A DNA stretch of 64,000 nt, from contig DATJYK010000046.1 in the NCBI GenBank assembly GCA_035578005.1, forward strand, positions 1 to 64,000, given 5' to 3'. Shown here one piece after another: positions 7,767 through 16,151 of the stretch; the first letter of the stretch is position 1, and each line of letters opens with the position of its first letter. The DNA comes from Gp13-AA77 sp035578005. GTDB lineage: Bacteria > Acidobacteriota > Terriglobia > UBA7540. Under the pieces are notes generated by a model, which was not told the origin of the DNA, ran no database searches, and saw only the letters and a program-made list of their open reading frames with translations. Both the position numbers and the translations under genes were made by a program.

Positions 7767-8162
7767 CTAGAACGCCGCCGCGCCAGCCTCAGCCACCGCA
7801 TGATCCTGCTCGCCCGAGCCGCCGCTCACGCCGATCGCGCCCACCACTTTGCCGTCGCGCTTTAGCGGAATCCCGCCTGCAAAAATCATAATCTTGCCGT
7901 CGTTTGAAGCGTGAATGCCAAAGAACTGAGATCCGGACTGGCTGTGGGCGGCCAGGTCCTTGGTGGCGATATCGAAGGCTCGTGAGGTGTAGGCCTTCTT
8001 GATGGAAATATCAATGCTACCCAGCCAGGCGCCATCCATCCTCACGTGGGAGACAAGATTGCCGCCTCCGTCCGCCACCGCGATGTTCATGGGCTGGCCG
8101 ATTTCGGCTGCTTTCTTCTCGGCGGCCGAAATCACCCTTCGTGCGTCGCTCAGAGTTACCAT
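7767..8162 (-). CDS. GlcG/HbpS-family (DUF336) protein
   Basis: A 131-residue protein of the GlcG/HbpS/PduO-C family, compact heme- or cobalamin-associated proteins of unsettled role, often found in glycolate and diol utilisation operons. The family hallmarks are MVTLSDARRVISAAEKKA, NIAVADGGGNLVSHVRMDGAW, KKAYTSRAF, IFAGGIPLKRDGKVVGAIGVSGG and the terminal EQDHAVAEAGAAA. The ATG is preceded by GGGAGG. It probably forms one transcription unit with rhamnose mutarotase upstream (89 bp gap) and formaldehyde dehydrogenase downstream (174 bp gap). Confidence 0.88.
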   Translation of the reverse strand: MVTLSDARRVISAAEKKAAEIGQPMNIAVADGGGNLVSHVRMDGAWLGSIDISIKKAYTSRAFDIATKDLAAHSQSGSQFFGIHASNDGKIMIFAGGIPLKRDGKVVGAIGVSGGSGEQDHAVAEAGAAAF

Positions 8163-8195
8163 GTAATGCCTCCCGATTTTTCAAGTAGAAAAGCC

Positions 8196-8230
8196 AGTTG
8201 ATAGTTGACAGTCGAAAGTTGAAAGCTCAA
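8196..8230. repeat. Heptamer tandem repeat (AGTTGAN-type)
   Basis: Five consecutive 7-bp units AGTTGAT, AGTTGAC, AGTCGAA, AGTTGAA, AGCTCAA in the gap between the GlcG-like gene and rhamnose mutarotase. The unit sequence differs from the array at 6256 but the period is the same. Confidence 0.75.
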
Positions 8231-8251
8231 CGACCCGACAGCCGGCCCACG

Positions 8252-8572
8252 CTAATCCAAGTGGAAGACCTCCTTGAGTGGCGCCATCCGCTCATCAGCG
8301 TGTCCGCCTTCGGAACCCTCAAAGAACTCGGCCATCTCCCGTTGCCAGCGGGCGTTTACAGGATAGCTCTGCATGTTGCGTACGGCTTCCTCAAAGTTGT
8401 CGGTCTCGAGGTAGCCCACCAGCAGGCCGTCAGGGCGCAGAAACAGCGAGTAATTGTGCCAACCTGTCTGGCGCAGCGCCTCAAGCATCTCGGGCCACAC
8501 CGCTTGGTGACGGGCTTCATACTCTTGTACGCGATCCGGTTTCACCTTCAGCAAGAAGCAAATGCGTTCCAT
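8252..8572 (-). CDS. rhaM: L-rhamnose mutarotase
   Basis: A 106-residue protein of the RhaM (RhaU, DUF718) family, about the family's usual 104 residues. RhaM interconverts alpha and beta anomers of L-rhamnose before isomerisation. Recognisable positions are ICFLLKVKPDRVQEYEARHQAVWPE (catalytic His and the W-PE motif), GWHNYSLFLRPDGLLVGYLE, and the C-terminal WQREMAEFFEG followed by PLKEVFHLD. AAGGGG precedes the ATG. No rhamnose isomerase, kinase or aldolase genes are in the window, so the enzyme may serve another 6-deoxyhexose or the remaining genes lie elsewhere. Confidence 0.9.
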   Translation of the reverse strand: MERICFLLKVKPDRVQEYEARHQAVWPEMLEALRQTGWHNYSLFLRPDGLLVGYLETDNFEEAVRNMQSYPVNARWQREMAEFFEGSEGGHADERMAPLKEVFHLD

Positions 8573-8593
8573 AGACCCCTTTTCAGAAGTTTC

Positions 8594-8621
8594 GATTTGC
8601 GATTTCTGATTTGCGATTTAC
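8594..8621. repeat. Heptamer tandem repeat (GATTTGC-type)
   Basis: Four 7-bp units GATTTGC, GATTTCT, GATTTGC, GATTTAC upstream of rhaM, i.e. a 14-bp direct repeat with one or two mismatches. It is the third heptamer site within 2.5 kb. Confidence 0.75.
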
Positions 8622-8658
8622 AACTGATCGCCCGCTGCCAAACCTGTCGAGCCGAGCA

Positions 8659-11600
8659 CTATTTTGGGGCCCGAACGTTCTCTGCGGTCTGCAGCGTTGC
8701 TCCCCTGATCCACTCCAGAATCGTCTTATATTGCCAGCTCGACTCGTTGCCTGGCCAGCGCTGGCCTCCGTTGTGGGTCGCCAGATAATCGGACACGTCG
8801 CCGCCGGAATCCGTGGGTCGCGTGGGCTTGATCAGCATCAGGCTGTGCCCCGGATCGCTGATATCCACCACCCGCATCGCGTACTTGTAGTTCTCCTCGC
8901 TATCCTGGTCTGAGAAGGCACCTTCCGAGTTGGGAGGCTGAAGCTTGAAAATCACGTGGCTGGCGTGGCAGAAAACACAAGCCTTGCCATCGGCTCCGGG
9001 CGTGGCCAGGATCGGCTCCACACGCTTGACGAAAAAGTTGAAATCAAGGACGGAGCCCGGCTGGACGTCTTGCAAGGCTTCCGATAGATTCTTACCTGCC
9101 AGCACCCTTTCAGCGATCAACTGCAGCCGGGGGTTGCGCTCCTGCTGCAGTTTCTCCAGCGCAGCCCGAAAATCCTGCCGTTGTTCTATCCCGTGCACCT
9201 TGCGTAGCACATCCAGGGCGGCGGCGCGAACGTTGGCGTCTCGGTCTTCCAGGCTGGCCAGCACGGTATTCAATACGCTGGGCTGAGCGAGAAAGTCCGG
9301 CGGGTGGTAGTAAGCGTTGTGGCCCAGGTAATAGGCCTGGTCCTGAGAGACAGCGCCGCCCGCGACCGCGAGATGCCGGCGCATGAACTTGGGATCGTTG
9401 ACCTCCTCAATCAAAATGCCACGGCCGGAACTTCCCAGCCGCGGGAATTCTTGGGCCGCGCGCGCGGCGAACTGCGGATCGAACTGCGGATCGAGCAAGT
9501 GTTCCAGGCAGATCTGGATCGCTGCGCGCTGTACGTTCGGGTCGGGATCGCCCAAACCGGCGAGAATCTGGTCACGAACCACCGGTTCCCGCATCAGTGC
9601 GTTAAGACCAGACACAGCGTCGAGCACACTGGCGTAATTTGCCGGCCGGGGCTGCCTTTCCAGTGATGCCCGCAAGGCGTTCAGCACTTCGGGCTCGCGG
9701 CCCCACGGTGAGCCATACGGTATCGCGGCGAGCAGCGGCAGCACGACGGCCTGGCTATCCGGGTTTCCTTGCTGGATAATCTGGACCACGGTCTTCACCA
9801 GCGCCGGGTCAGGCGGTCCGGGGCTTGAGAGGTTCAGCAGGCCCCGCTGGCCGTTCTCATAGACGTATCGTACCGTCTTGCGCACCTCCTCGGTTGGATC
9901 GAGGCTGAGCTTCAAGGCGGCCAGTGCAAACTGTGCGTCTCCCGCTGTGCTCAGCGTACTGCCGGCCTTCAGCACCTCAATCTTCATGGCGTCGTCGGCC
10001 TTACCGCCTTTGAGACAATCGATCAGGGCCTGTTCAAGCTCGGGGCCGGAACTCTGGAAGAAGTGGATGAGCTCGCTGTCATTCCCGACGCGGGTTTGGA
10101 AGAAGCCGTTGTGCACGTCGTATTTGAAATCCACGGTCTCACGGTAAGGAGGATATTCGTAACCCGGCACGTGAAGATCAGGCACGCCCTCGACGTATTT
10201 GGTGAGCACGGCAGGCAGGCCGATTGACACCGTTCCCTCTTTCAGAGTTGGCAAGGCGTAATGCCGGACGTGAAAATCCCAAAGCGCCGTGAGGACTGCT
10301 TCGCGCCCCTGTGGGGAAGCCTTCTCCAGGACGCCGGCCAGGATGTGGGCCTGGTCACGGACGACAGCCTCATAACCGTCCTCGATGCGATCCTTGTCCT
10401 GTTGAGTTGCGGTCGTCTTGATCCAGGCGCCCATGTAGCCGGTGTTTTCGTCGAGTACGTCGTACACGCTTTCCTCAAGCCCGCGGCGGACCATCGCGTC
10501 CGGCTCAGTGCTTAGGTGAGTGGCTAGGGCCTCCAAAATGCCGTTGCGCGCCTCACGGGCATCAACCCGCCAGTAGTACCAGCGCCATAAACCCGAAGCA
10601 GCCTGAAAGCGCACAAACGGCACGGGGTCGCTCAGATCGGCCTCAAGCGCGGCCAGCAATTTGGGATCTTCCGTCAATGATTTGAAATGCTGGTTGAAGA
10701 CACGCGTGGCACCCCACCGGGCGCGGGCATCGGGCGAGCGAAGGGCGGATGTAAGCAATTCACTCCCCTGCGCGGCTGCATCCGGGCGGCGCGAAACAAT
10801 CATCCGAATCGCGTAAGCGGCAGCGCACTGCACCATCTTGGTGGGATCGGACAGCGCCTTGGTGAGCACCGGAAGCGCTCCCGGGTCCGCCATGTGGCCC
10901 AGAGCGCGAGCCGCAGCCTCGCGCGCCAAAGGTTGATCGCTCGAAGCCAACACGTGCCGAATCTGCTGCAGCACCGGCTGCGGCGCCAGATCCCAGAACT
11001 GGTCGAGCTGAGTCAGCAGCAGCGGCAGATTGTCCGTGGCTAGGTGGTCGGGCGGCGACGGATAGGCCGCGTCCCAATCCTTCGTCTTCGTAGCGCCCGG
11101 GTAGAGGGTGGACAGCGCCATTACCGCAAACTGAGTGGCGCGGAACGGCGTGTTGAAACCCTGATAGACCGGGTCGCCCTCCCAGCTTCCCTCGGGTCGC
11201 TGCGCCCGCAAGCAAGCCTCAACCGCACGTGCCAGGTGCTCGTCAGTCTCCGGACGCCGGCCCGCGAGTGCCAGGGCGAAGATCGCGTTGTAGGCGATGA
11301 AGTCCGCAGGTTTGGCCTTCTTGTCCAAGGGATACGGCCACATGCCGTCCGGAGTTTCGTAGCTGTAAAGCTGGTCGATCAGCTTGTCAAGTTGAGGCGC
11401 GTACTTCTCGCGATTGACCGTGGCCAGGAATTGGATTTTCCAGTTCAGATCAATCATGTTCTTGGGTTCATACGGGAGCGCCAGGCGCTCGACATTGTCG
11501 CGCTCGCTCATCCACTGCGCATCGTGAGTCTGTTGGTAGAGCAGGTTAAAAGTTTTCCAACTCTGGGTAGCAATCTCGAACGGGCTAATGTCAGGCTCGC

Positions 11601-12951
11601 AGCCGTCGGCTTCGTCGCCCGGCATCTCCTTGACGTCCTTGTAATGAATTTTGAGAAAATTGCCGTACGGAGCGTTGAAGCCGGCGCGCGGCGGATCGTG
11701 CGTTACGTTGGCCTCGTACATGTGCTCGATCACCGGCAATCGGCTGGCGACCGTGCGAGCGGAATAAATCACGCGCACCCAATTGGTGTCAGGCTCGCCG
11801 TACAGCGGCCGGCTGTTGTTATAAATGCGATCCGTGATGAACTCGAGAGCCTCGCGTTGGGTGGGAGGGTAGCCATTTTGGACGGCCGTGAGATAACCGC
11901 GCGCAGTAAATTGCGTGGGATGGCAAGCGATGCAGAGCTGCGTTTCCGAATGTGCCATGCTGGTGCGCAGCGCCACCGCACCGCGCCTCGGCTCGTTGGA
12001 AAGCCACGTGTCACCCATGTCGATGAGGAAATCCATGCCCGTGCGCACGGCCTGACTCGGGTCTGTATAAGGAGGCACGGGGTAATCGTAAGTCCGGAGC
12101 TGATAAGCAGGATGATTCGCCGCCACGCGCACGTAATACGTGTCGCCAGGCTTCAGGATTCGTGTCCGAAACTTGTAAAGACCCGGATAATTCTGTGTGG
12201 CCTCGATGCGGTATATGGATTCTCCGTCCCGGTAGGGCGCAACATCGGGTTGGCCGGCTGAATTCTTGGTCAGCGTAAAGATGTCGACGTCGAGTGGCAC
12301 GTCGCGATCAGTTACAGTAAGCTCGAAGTAAACCAGCCGCGGCTCTGCCCCGTGGAATGTGAAGCGGAACCACTGAAAACCTTTGAGCATGCCCGCGTAG
12401 CCATCCTCCGCCGGTGAGGGGGCATACGGACGTTCGTCGTCGGCGCCGTAGATTGTTTGCCCAAACTCAACGGGCTGGGCCGTCTGCCAGGTCCCGTTGG
12501 GGGCTGCAGCAATCGCACCGACGCGGTCCTTGCCGTCGTCGGCGACACTCTCAGGCACACGTCTCATAGCCGTGTAAAGCGCGGGAATCTCGGCGCCGGG
12601 CCCAGCGTCGACGGCAGCGATCAGATCACCACCAGCACGCGGCTCGACCGTGAGGTAGAAATCAAGGTCGGCCGCGTGCAGCCACTTGTCGCTCAGCGGG
12701 CCCTTGGCGTCAGAAACGGTCACGTGAAACGCTTGTTTGCCCTGAATCTGGGTGGGGTCGGAGACTGAGATGGTGACGGCATACAGCGAGCCCGCCTGTA
12801 CTTTTCCGAGCGCAATGCGGCGGACGGTGCGGTCGGCATCGGCGGCGCGGCTGGGGTGAGTTGAGCGAAGAAGCCACATCGTCAAGCCGAGGCCGGACAG
12901 GATTGCAACAATGTGAATCGTGGCTTGAACGGGTTTGTTGTCAGGCCGCAT
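8659..12951 (-). CDS. Large secreted or membrane-anchored c-type cytochrome with cyclase-like and HEAT repeats
   Basis: A 1430-residue protein. The ATG at 12951 follows AGGAG and gives an N-terminal membrane anchor or signal (IHIVAILSGLGLTMWLL, about residues 12-28). Beta-rich domains follow to about residue 330, then a CIACH heme motif near residue 340. Next is an alpha-toroid region resembling squalene-cyclase/prenyltransferase repeats (SYETPDGMWPYP, RAQRPEGSWEGDP), a long array of HEAT-like repeats, and a C-terminal cytochrome domain with CVFCH at residue 1325 and a PILATPGADGKACVFC context like planctomycete-type cytochromes. It should be a periplasmic electron-transfer or scaffold protein. 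The gene lies 86 bp upstream of rhaM on the same strand and diverges from the ketose epimerase. I know no family with this exact architecture; the function is not assigned. Confidence 0.85.
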   Translation of the reverse strand: MRPDNKPVQATIHIVAILSGLGLTMWLLRSTHPSRAADADRTVRRIALGKVQAGSLYAVTISVSDPTQIQGKQAFHVTVSDAKGPLSDKWLHAADLDFYLTVEPRAGGDLIAAVDAGPGAEIPALYTAMRRVPESVADDGKDRVGAIAAAPNGTWQTAQPVEFGQTIYGADDERPYAPSPAEDGYAGMLKGFQWFRFTFHGAEPRLVYFELTVTDRDVPLDVDIFTLTKNSAGQPDVAPYRDGESIYRIEATQNYPGLYKFRTRILKPGDTYYVRVAANHPAYQLRTYDYPVPPYTDPSQAVRTGMDFLIDMGDTWLSNEPRRGAVALRTSMAHSETQLCIACHPTQFTARGYLTAVQNGYPPTQREALEFITDRIYNNSRPLYGEPDTNWVRVIYSARTVASRLPVIEHMYEANVTHDPPRAGFNAPYGNFLKIHYKDVKEMPGDEADGCEPDISPFEIATQSWKTFNLLYQQTHDAQWMSERDNVERLALPYEPKNMIDLNWKIQFLATVNREKYAPQLDKLIDQLYSYETPDGMWPYPLDKKAKPADFIAYNAIFALALAGRRPETDEHLARAVEACLRAQRPEGSWEGDPVYQGFNTPFRATQFAVMALSTLYPGATKTKDWDAAYPSPPDHLATDNLPLLLTQLDQFWDLAPQPVLQQIRHVLASSDQPLAREAAARALGHMADPGALPVLTKALSDPTKMVQCAAAYAIRMIVSRRPDAAAQGSELLTSALRSPDARARWGATRVFNQHFKSLTEDPKLLAALEADLSDPVPFVRFQAASGLWRWYYWRVDAREARNGILEALATHLSTEPDAMVRRGLEESVYDVLDENTGYMGAWIKTTATQQDKDRIEDGYEAVVRDQAHILAGVLEKASPQGREAVLTALWDFHVRHYALPTLKEGTVSIGLPAVLTKYVEGVPDLHVPGYEYPPYRETVDFKYDVHNGFFQTRVGNDSELIHFFQSSGPELEQALIDCLKGGKADDAMKIEVLKAGSTLSTAGDAQFALAALKLSLDPTEEVRKTVRYVYENGQRGLLNLSSPGPPDPALVKTVVQIIQQGNPDSQAVVLPLLAAIPYGSPWGREPEVLNALRASLERQPRPANYASVLDAVSGLNALMREPVVRDQILAGLGDPDPNVQRAAIQICLEHLLDPQFDPQFAARAAQEFPRLGSSGRGILIEEVNDPKFMRRHLAVAGGAVSQDQAYYLGHNAYYHPPDFLAQPSVLNTVLASLEDRDANVRAAALDVLRKVHGIEQRQDFRAALEKLQQERNPRLQLIAERVLAGKNLSEALQDVQPGSVLDFNFFVKRVEPILATPGADGKACVFCHASHVIFKLQPPNSEGAFSDQDSEENYKYAMRVVDISDPGHSLMLIKPTRPTDSGGDVSDYLATHNGGQRWPGNESSWQYKTILEWIRGATLQTAENVRAPK

Positions 12952-13115
12952 GGGACAGCTCCTGAAGTTTAGGACCGGTGGTCGCTCCGAGCGGCGGCAC
13001 TCGGCTCGGGATCCGGATCCGGATCGCAATCACACGCCAAAAATAATACCTCATTGTGTCCACCGGCGTTTCGGATTATATTGACGCGGCTGGCGAGTCG
13101 ACAGGAGGCATAACA

Positions 13116-13970
13116 GTGAAGTATGGCGTGAACACCATGGTCTGGACGACGCGCGTCGGTGAACAGCAGCAGCCGCTACTGGCCCGGATCAAAGATTGGG
13201 GTTTTGACGGCGTCGAGCTTTTCCTGTCGCCCGACGAGCCTGTGGACATTGCCGCCGTGCGAAAAATGCTCGACGAGCTTGGTCTTGAACGTACCACCTG
13301 CAGCGTTATCCCTCGCGAGGCCAATCTGGTGAGCGCGCAAGCTGATGTTCGCGCGCGCGGGGCCGAGGTGCTGAAGCGGTGCGTCGAGCGAACCGCCGAG
13401 CTCGGCGCTAGCCTCATTTGTGGTCCGCTCTACGCCGGCCTCGGCGTCATGACAGGGCGGCGGCGCACTGAAGACGAATGGAACTGGGCCGTCGACGCAC
13501 TCCGGACGGCCGCGCGTCGAGGGCAGGAACTCGGCGTCACCCTTTGCATTGAACCCCTCAACCGCTTTGAGACGTATTTCCTCAACACCCAGGCGGACGC
13601 TGCGCTGCTGGTGCACGATGTCGGGGCGCCGAACGTGAAGGTTCACTTTGACACTTTCCATGCCAACATCGAGGAGCAGCATCCGGCCGACTCGCTGCGC
13701 ACGATTGCGAAGGAGTTGGGCCACGTCCACATCTCCGAGAATGACCGCGGTATTCCCGGAACCGGACACAACGACTGGCGCGGAGTTCTCGAGGCGCTGC
13801 GCGATATCGGTTACAACGGCTGGCTCACGATCGAGTCTTTCGCCCAGCCGGAGCCTGGCTTGGCTGCAGCCGCTGCCATCTGGCGTGACTTGGCGCCTTC
13901 GGGTGACGACCTGGCGTTGCGCGGTCTGCAATTTATCAAGGGCCTGAGCAGGGAACTGGCGATTCAATAG
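13116..13970 (+). CDS. Ketose 3-epimerase (D-tagatose/D-psicose 3-epimerase family)
   Basis: A 284-residue TIM-barrel sugar epimerase. It starts at GTG 13116 (MKYGVNTMVWT), directly after AGGAGG. The metal-binding quartet of the D-tagatose 3-epimerase family is complete: E146 (CIEPLNRFE), D179 (VHFDTFHANIEE), H205 (HVHISENDRG) and E240 (LTIESFA). The spacing between these residues equals that of the Pseudomonas cichorii enzyme (E152, D185, H211, E246). The IPGTGHNDW segment is also typical. The likely reaction is C3 epimerisation of a ketose or keto-sugar; the true substrate is unknown. It is divergent from the giant cytochrome gene, with a shared 164-bp promoter region, and upstream of an FG-GAP protein, consistent with a sugar-modification locus. 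Confidence 0.9.
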   Translation: MKYGVNTMVWTTRVGEQQQPLLARIKDWGFDGVELFLSPDEPVDIAAVRKMLDELGLERTTCSVIPREANLVSAQADVRARGAEVLKRCVERTAELGASLICGPLYAGLGVMTGRRRTEDEWNWAVDALRTAARRGQELGVTLCIEPLNRFETYFLNTQADAALLVHDVGAPNVKVHFDTFHANIEEQHPADSLRTIAKELGHVHISENDRGIPGTGHNDWRGVLEALRDIGYNGWLTIESFAQPEPGLAAAAAIWRDLAPSGDDLALRGLQFIKGLSRELAIQ

Positions 13971-13993
13971 GCGTCCCTCGTCCAAGGACCAAT

Positions 13994-14089
13994 CAGACGT
14001 AGGGGCGACCCTTGTGGTCGCCCGCTTGTGATAGCACTCATGAGCGTGCACCGTAAGTCGGGCGCCCACAAGGGCCGCCCCGGCGTCTG
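13994..14089. repeat. Inverted-repeat element (GACGTAGGGGCG type)
   Basis: Arms beginning CAGACGTAGGGGCGACCCTT and ending in the complement CCGCCCCGGCGTCTG bracket a central region that differs from the other copies. The arm words (GGGGCGGCCCTTGTGG and complement) match the elements at 26984-27090 and 41492-41596, so these are members of one family with variable centres. It occupies most of the 144-bp gap between the epimerase and the FG-GAP gene. Confidence 0.8.
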
Positions 14090-14114
14090 AAAACTCACTG
14101 CGCAGGAGCCATTC

Positions 14115-15413
14115 ATGAGCCGACCAAGAAGCGAAGCAAGGCGGCAGTTCTTGAAATCGATGAGCGCCGGGCTGCCCGCTGCCACGTTGCTTGGCGCCAG
14201 CTCAGGCGCCACGTTCGCTAGCGGGGCCGCGAAACCTGCGCCCTACTCGGAAAAGGCTCCCGAGCGTGGGCCCGTGATCGACCTGGGCTCTGACATTGCC
14301 GGTGATGATGCCATCTTGTTTCGCAAGCACACGCTCGATCTCGGGTGTTCAGAAACCGTGACCGTGACGGACGTGAACCGCGATGGCCGTCTCGACATCG
14401 TATGCGGCGAGAACTGGTACGAGCAAATCGAGCCTGAATCAGGCCGCGGCCTACGGTTTATCAAGCACAAGTTTAGGGACCTGGGATACACCGACTATTA
14501 CCTCGAAGACCTCAGCGACCTGGCCATCGACGTGAACGGCGACGGATATCCTGACATCGTCAGTTGCTCCTATTGGTCAAAGCCGCTGACCTGGTGGGAG
14601 AACCCCGGCAATACCGGTGGGCCTTGGCGTGAGCACGAGATCGACAGCGGATCTCCCGTGGAATTCGTCTTCCTCGTCGACATTCTCAACACCGGCAAGC
14701 CCCTTCAATTGCTGCCGCAATTCGGCAAAACGGACTTCCCGTTGCGCTGGTATGAGCTTGCGGGCGCAGGCGCGACTGAGGCATGGATCAAGCACGAGGT
14801 AAGCCCGATGAGCTGGGGGCACGGCATCGGCGCCGGCGACGTGAACGGCGACGGCCGCGCTGACATCATCACGCCGCGCGGTTGGTTTGAAGCACCCGCT
14901 GATCCACGCCAGGGATCGTGGACCTTTCATCCCGAGTTCGACCTGGGGGCAACTGGATTCATCTTCGTCGAAGATGTAGATCGTGACGGAGTACCCGATC
15001 TCGTCACCACCCTGGGCCACGAGTACGGAATCTTCTGGTACCAACAGAGGAAAGACGCATCGGGAAATCGCACGTGGCAGAAACATCTCATTGACGATGG
15101 CTTCTCGCAAGCGCACGCCATGACGCTGGTGGACCTCAACGGAGACGGGCGGCGCGACCTGGTGACTGGAAAACGCTTTTACGCTCACGAACACGACCCC
15201 GGCGCCAACGAACCCCTGGGCCTCTACTGGTATGAACCCTTCGAGTCATCCGGACGTATGCAATGGCGGCGGCACATCATCGACTACAGCACGCGGACAG
15301 GAGCAGGCATGCAAATCCCAGTGGTTGATATCGACGGAGACGGTGACCTGGATATTGTGGTGGCCGGCAAAAGCGGGCTGTATCTTTTCGAGAATCTCAA
15401 AGTGTCACAATGA
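14115..15413 (+). CDS. Tat-exported FG-GAP/VCBS repeat protein
   Basis: A 432-residue predicted beta-propeller. The N-terminus MSRPRSEARRQFLKSM has a twin-arginine motif followed by a hydrophobic Ala/Gly segment, so export by Tat is likely. At least six calcium-binding loops of DxDxDG type mark FG-GAP/VCBS blades: VNRDGRLDI, VNGDGYPDI, VNGDGRADI, VDRDGVPDL, LNGDGRRDL, IDGDGDLDI. Each is followed by W-Y or W-F-rich strands such as GENWYEQ, PRGWFEA and GLYWYEP. Such proteins bind ligands or partner proteins in the periplasm; no catalytic motif is seen. It follows the ketose epimerase on the same strand and may be co-transcribed, though a hairpin element separates them. Confidence 0.88.
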   Translation: MSRPRSEARRQFLKSMSAGLPAATLLGASSGATFASGAAKPAPYSEKAPERGPVIDLGSDIAGDDAILFRKHTLDLGCSETVTVTDVNRDGRLDIVCGENWYEQIEPESGRGLRFIKHKFRDLGYTDYYLEDLSDLAIDVNGDGYPDIVSCSYWSKPLTWWENPGNTGGPWREHEIDSGSPVEFVFLVDILNTGKPLQLLPQFGKTDFPLRWYELAGAGATEAWIKHEVSPMSWGHGIGAGDVNGDGRADIITPRGWFEAPADPRQGSWTFHPEFDLGATGFIFVEDVDRDGVPDLVTTLGHEYGIFWYQQRKDASGNRTWQKHLIDDGFSQAHAMTLVDLNGDGRRDLVTGKRFYAHEHDPGANEPLGLYWYEPFESSGRMQWRRHIIDYSTRTGAGMQIPVVDIDGDGDLDIVVAGKSGLYLFENLKVSQ

Positions 15414-15473
15414 CGCGTGCTCCGCTCGGTGGCCTCATCCGAAGCGACTTCCGGCGTAAGTGAACAATCAAAG

Positions 15474-16001
15474 TCACCAGTGTTCCTTGTGAGTGCAACC
15501 CGGAAACGCGGACAAGTAAGTGTTGCCCACGTATTGGAGGTCCTGGTGAATGCCAATTTCAGATGTGTAGTAGCCGTTGACGGTCATCTCCTTGAGGGCC
15601 CCAAAGAAACGGCCGAGTTCCGATGCCGGTTGACCGGCGAGCGCGGCGGCGTGTGTCAAGGCCTCAGCGACCGATGACTTGTCCGCCTCTACCTGCATCA
15701 AGGCCAATCCTTTTTTCCAATGGGCCTTCGTGGCCTCGTCACTCGTAGCCACCATCAAATCTGCGAACAGGCTCACGTGCGCTGCGTGGGCGCCGGGCGA
15801 GTGGCTATCCTCCGGGATAATCATTTCCATTAGGCCATCAAGCAGCTTGTTCTCAGCCTCGGTGAAGAATTCCAGTTTGTAGGCCTCAGGTGTCCAGGCA
15901 GTGCCCGATTCCATTGAGCCATGGGCAGCGGCCTTGGCGGCGCTAACCTTGGGAGCCAGCGCACTGAGAGCAACGATCTTGAGGGCCGTTCTTCTTTCCA
16001 T
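15474..16001 (-). CDS. Gluconate 2-dehydrogenase subunit 3-family protein
   Basis: A 175-residue exported protein. MERRTALKIVALSALAPKVSAAK is a short Tat-like signal (RR followed by a hydrophobic segment). The mature part matches the gluconate 2-dehydrogenase subunit 3 family: FFTEAENKLLDGLMEMIIPEDSHSPGAHAAHV, the helical LFADLMVA segment, and the C-terminal TVNGYYTSEIGIHQDLQYVGN. This small subunit normally accompanies a periplasmic GMC flavoprotein and is needed for its export. The GMC gene lies upstream on the same strand, separated by a 150-bp gap holding an inverted-repeat element. Together they should form a periplasmic sugar or polyol dehydrogenase feeding electrons to the respiratory chain (inference). 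Confidence 0.88.
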   Translation of the reverse strand: MERRTALKIVALSALAPKVSAAKAAAHGSMESGTAWTPEAYKLEFFTEAENKLLDGLMEMIIPEDSHSPGAHAAHVSLFADLMVATSDEATKAHWKKGLALMQVEADKSSVAEALTHAAALAGQPASELGRFFGALKEMTVNGYYTSEIGIHQDLQYVGNTYLSAFPGCTHKEHW

Positions 16002-16023
16002 GCTGTTCTACTGCGCAAGCGCC

Positions 16024-16110
16024 GTCATTCCCGCGAAGGCGGGAATCCATGGTCGAAAGCCTTGACAGCGGAAGCCAATCCGCGTGGATTCCCGCCTTCG
16101 CGGGAATGAC
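16024..16110. repeat. Paired dRS3-like inverted repeat
   Basis: Perfect 26-bp arms at 16024-16049 and 16085-16110, each containing ATTCCCGCGAAGGCGGGAAT or its complement, separated by 35 bp. Each arm is itself a hairpin. It lies between the GMC gene and its subunit-3 gene, so it would be transcribed within that operon. Confidence 0.9.
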
Positions 16111-16151
16111 GACTTCCGAAGTTAGGCTACTTGACTGGACCTATATTATAT

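Noticed and set aside
11044..12261. 405-codon open frame on the + strand inside the giant cytochrome gene
   Set aside because: It is antisense to a protein with clear domains and has no recognisable sequence; in GC-rich DNA such shadows are expected.
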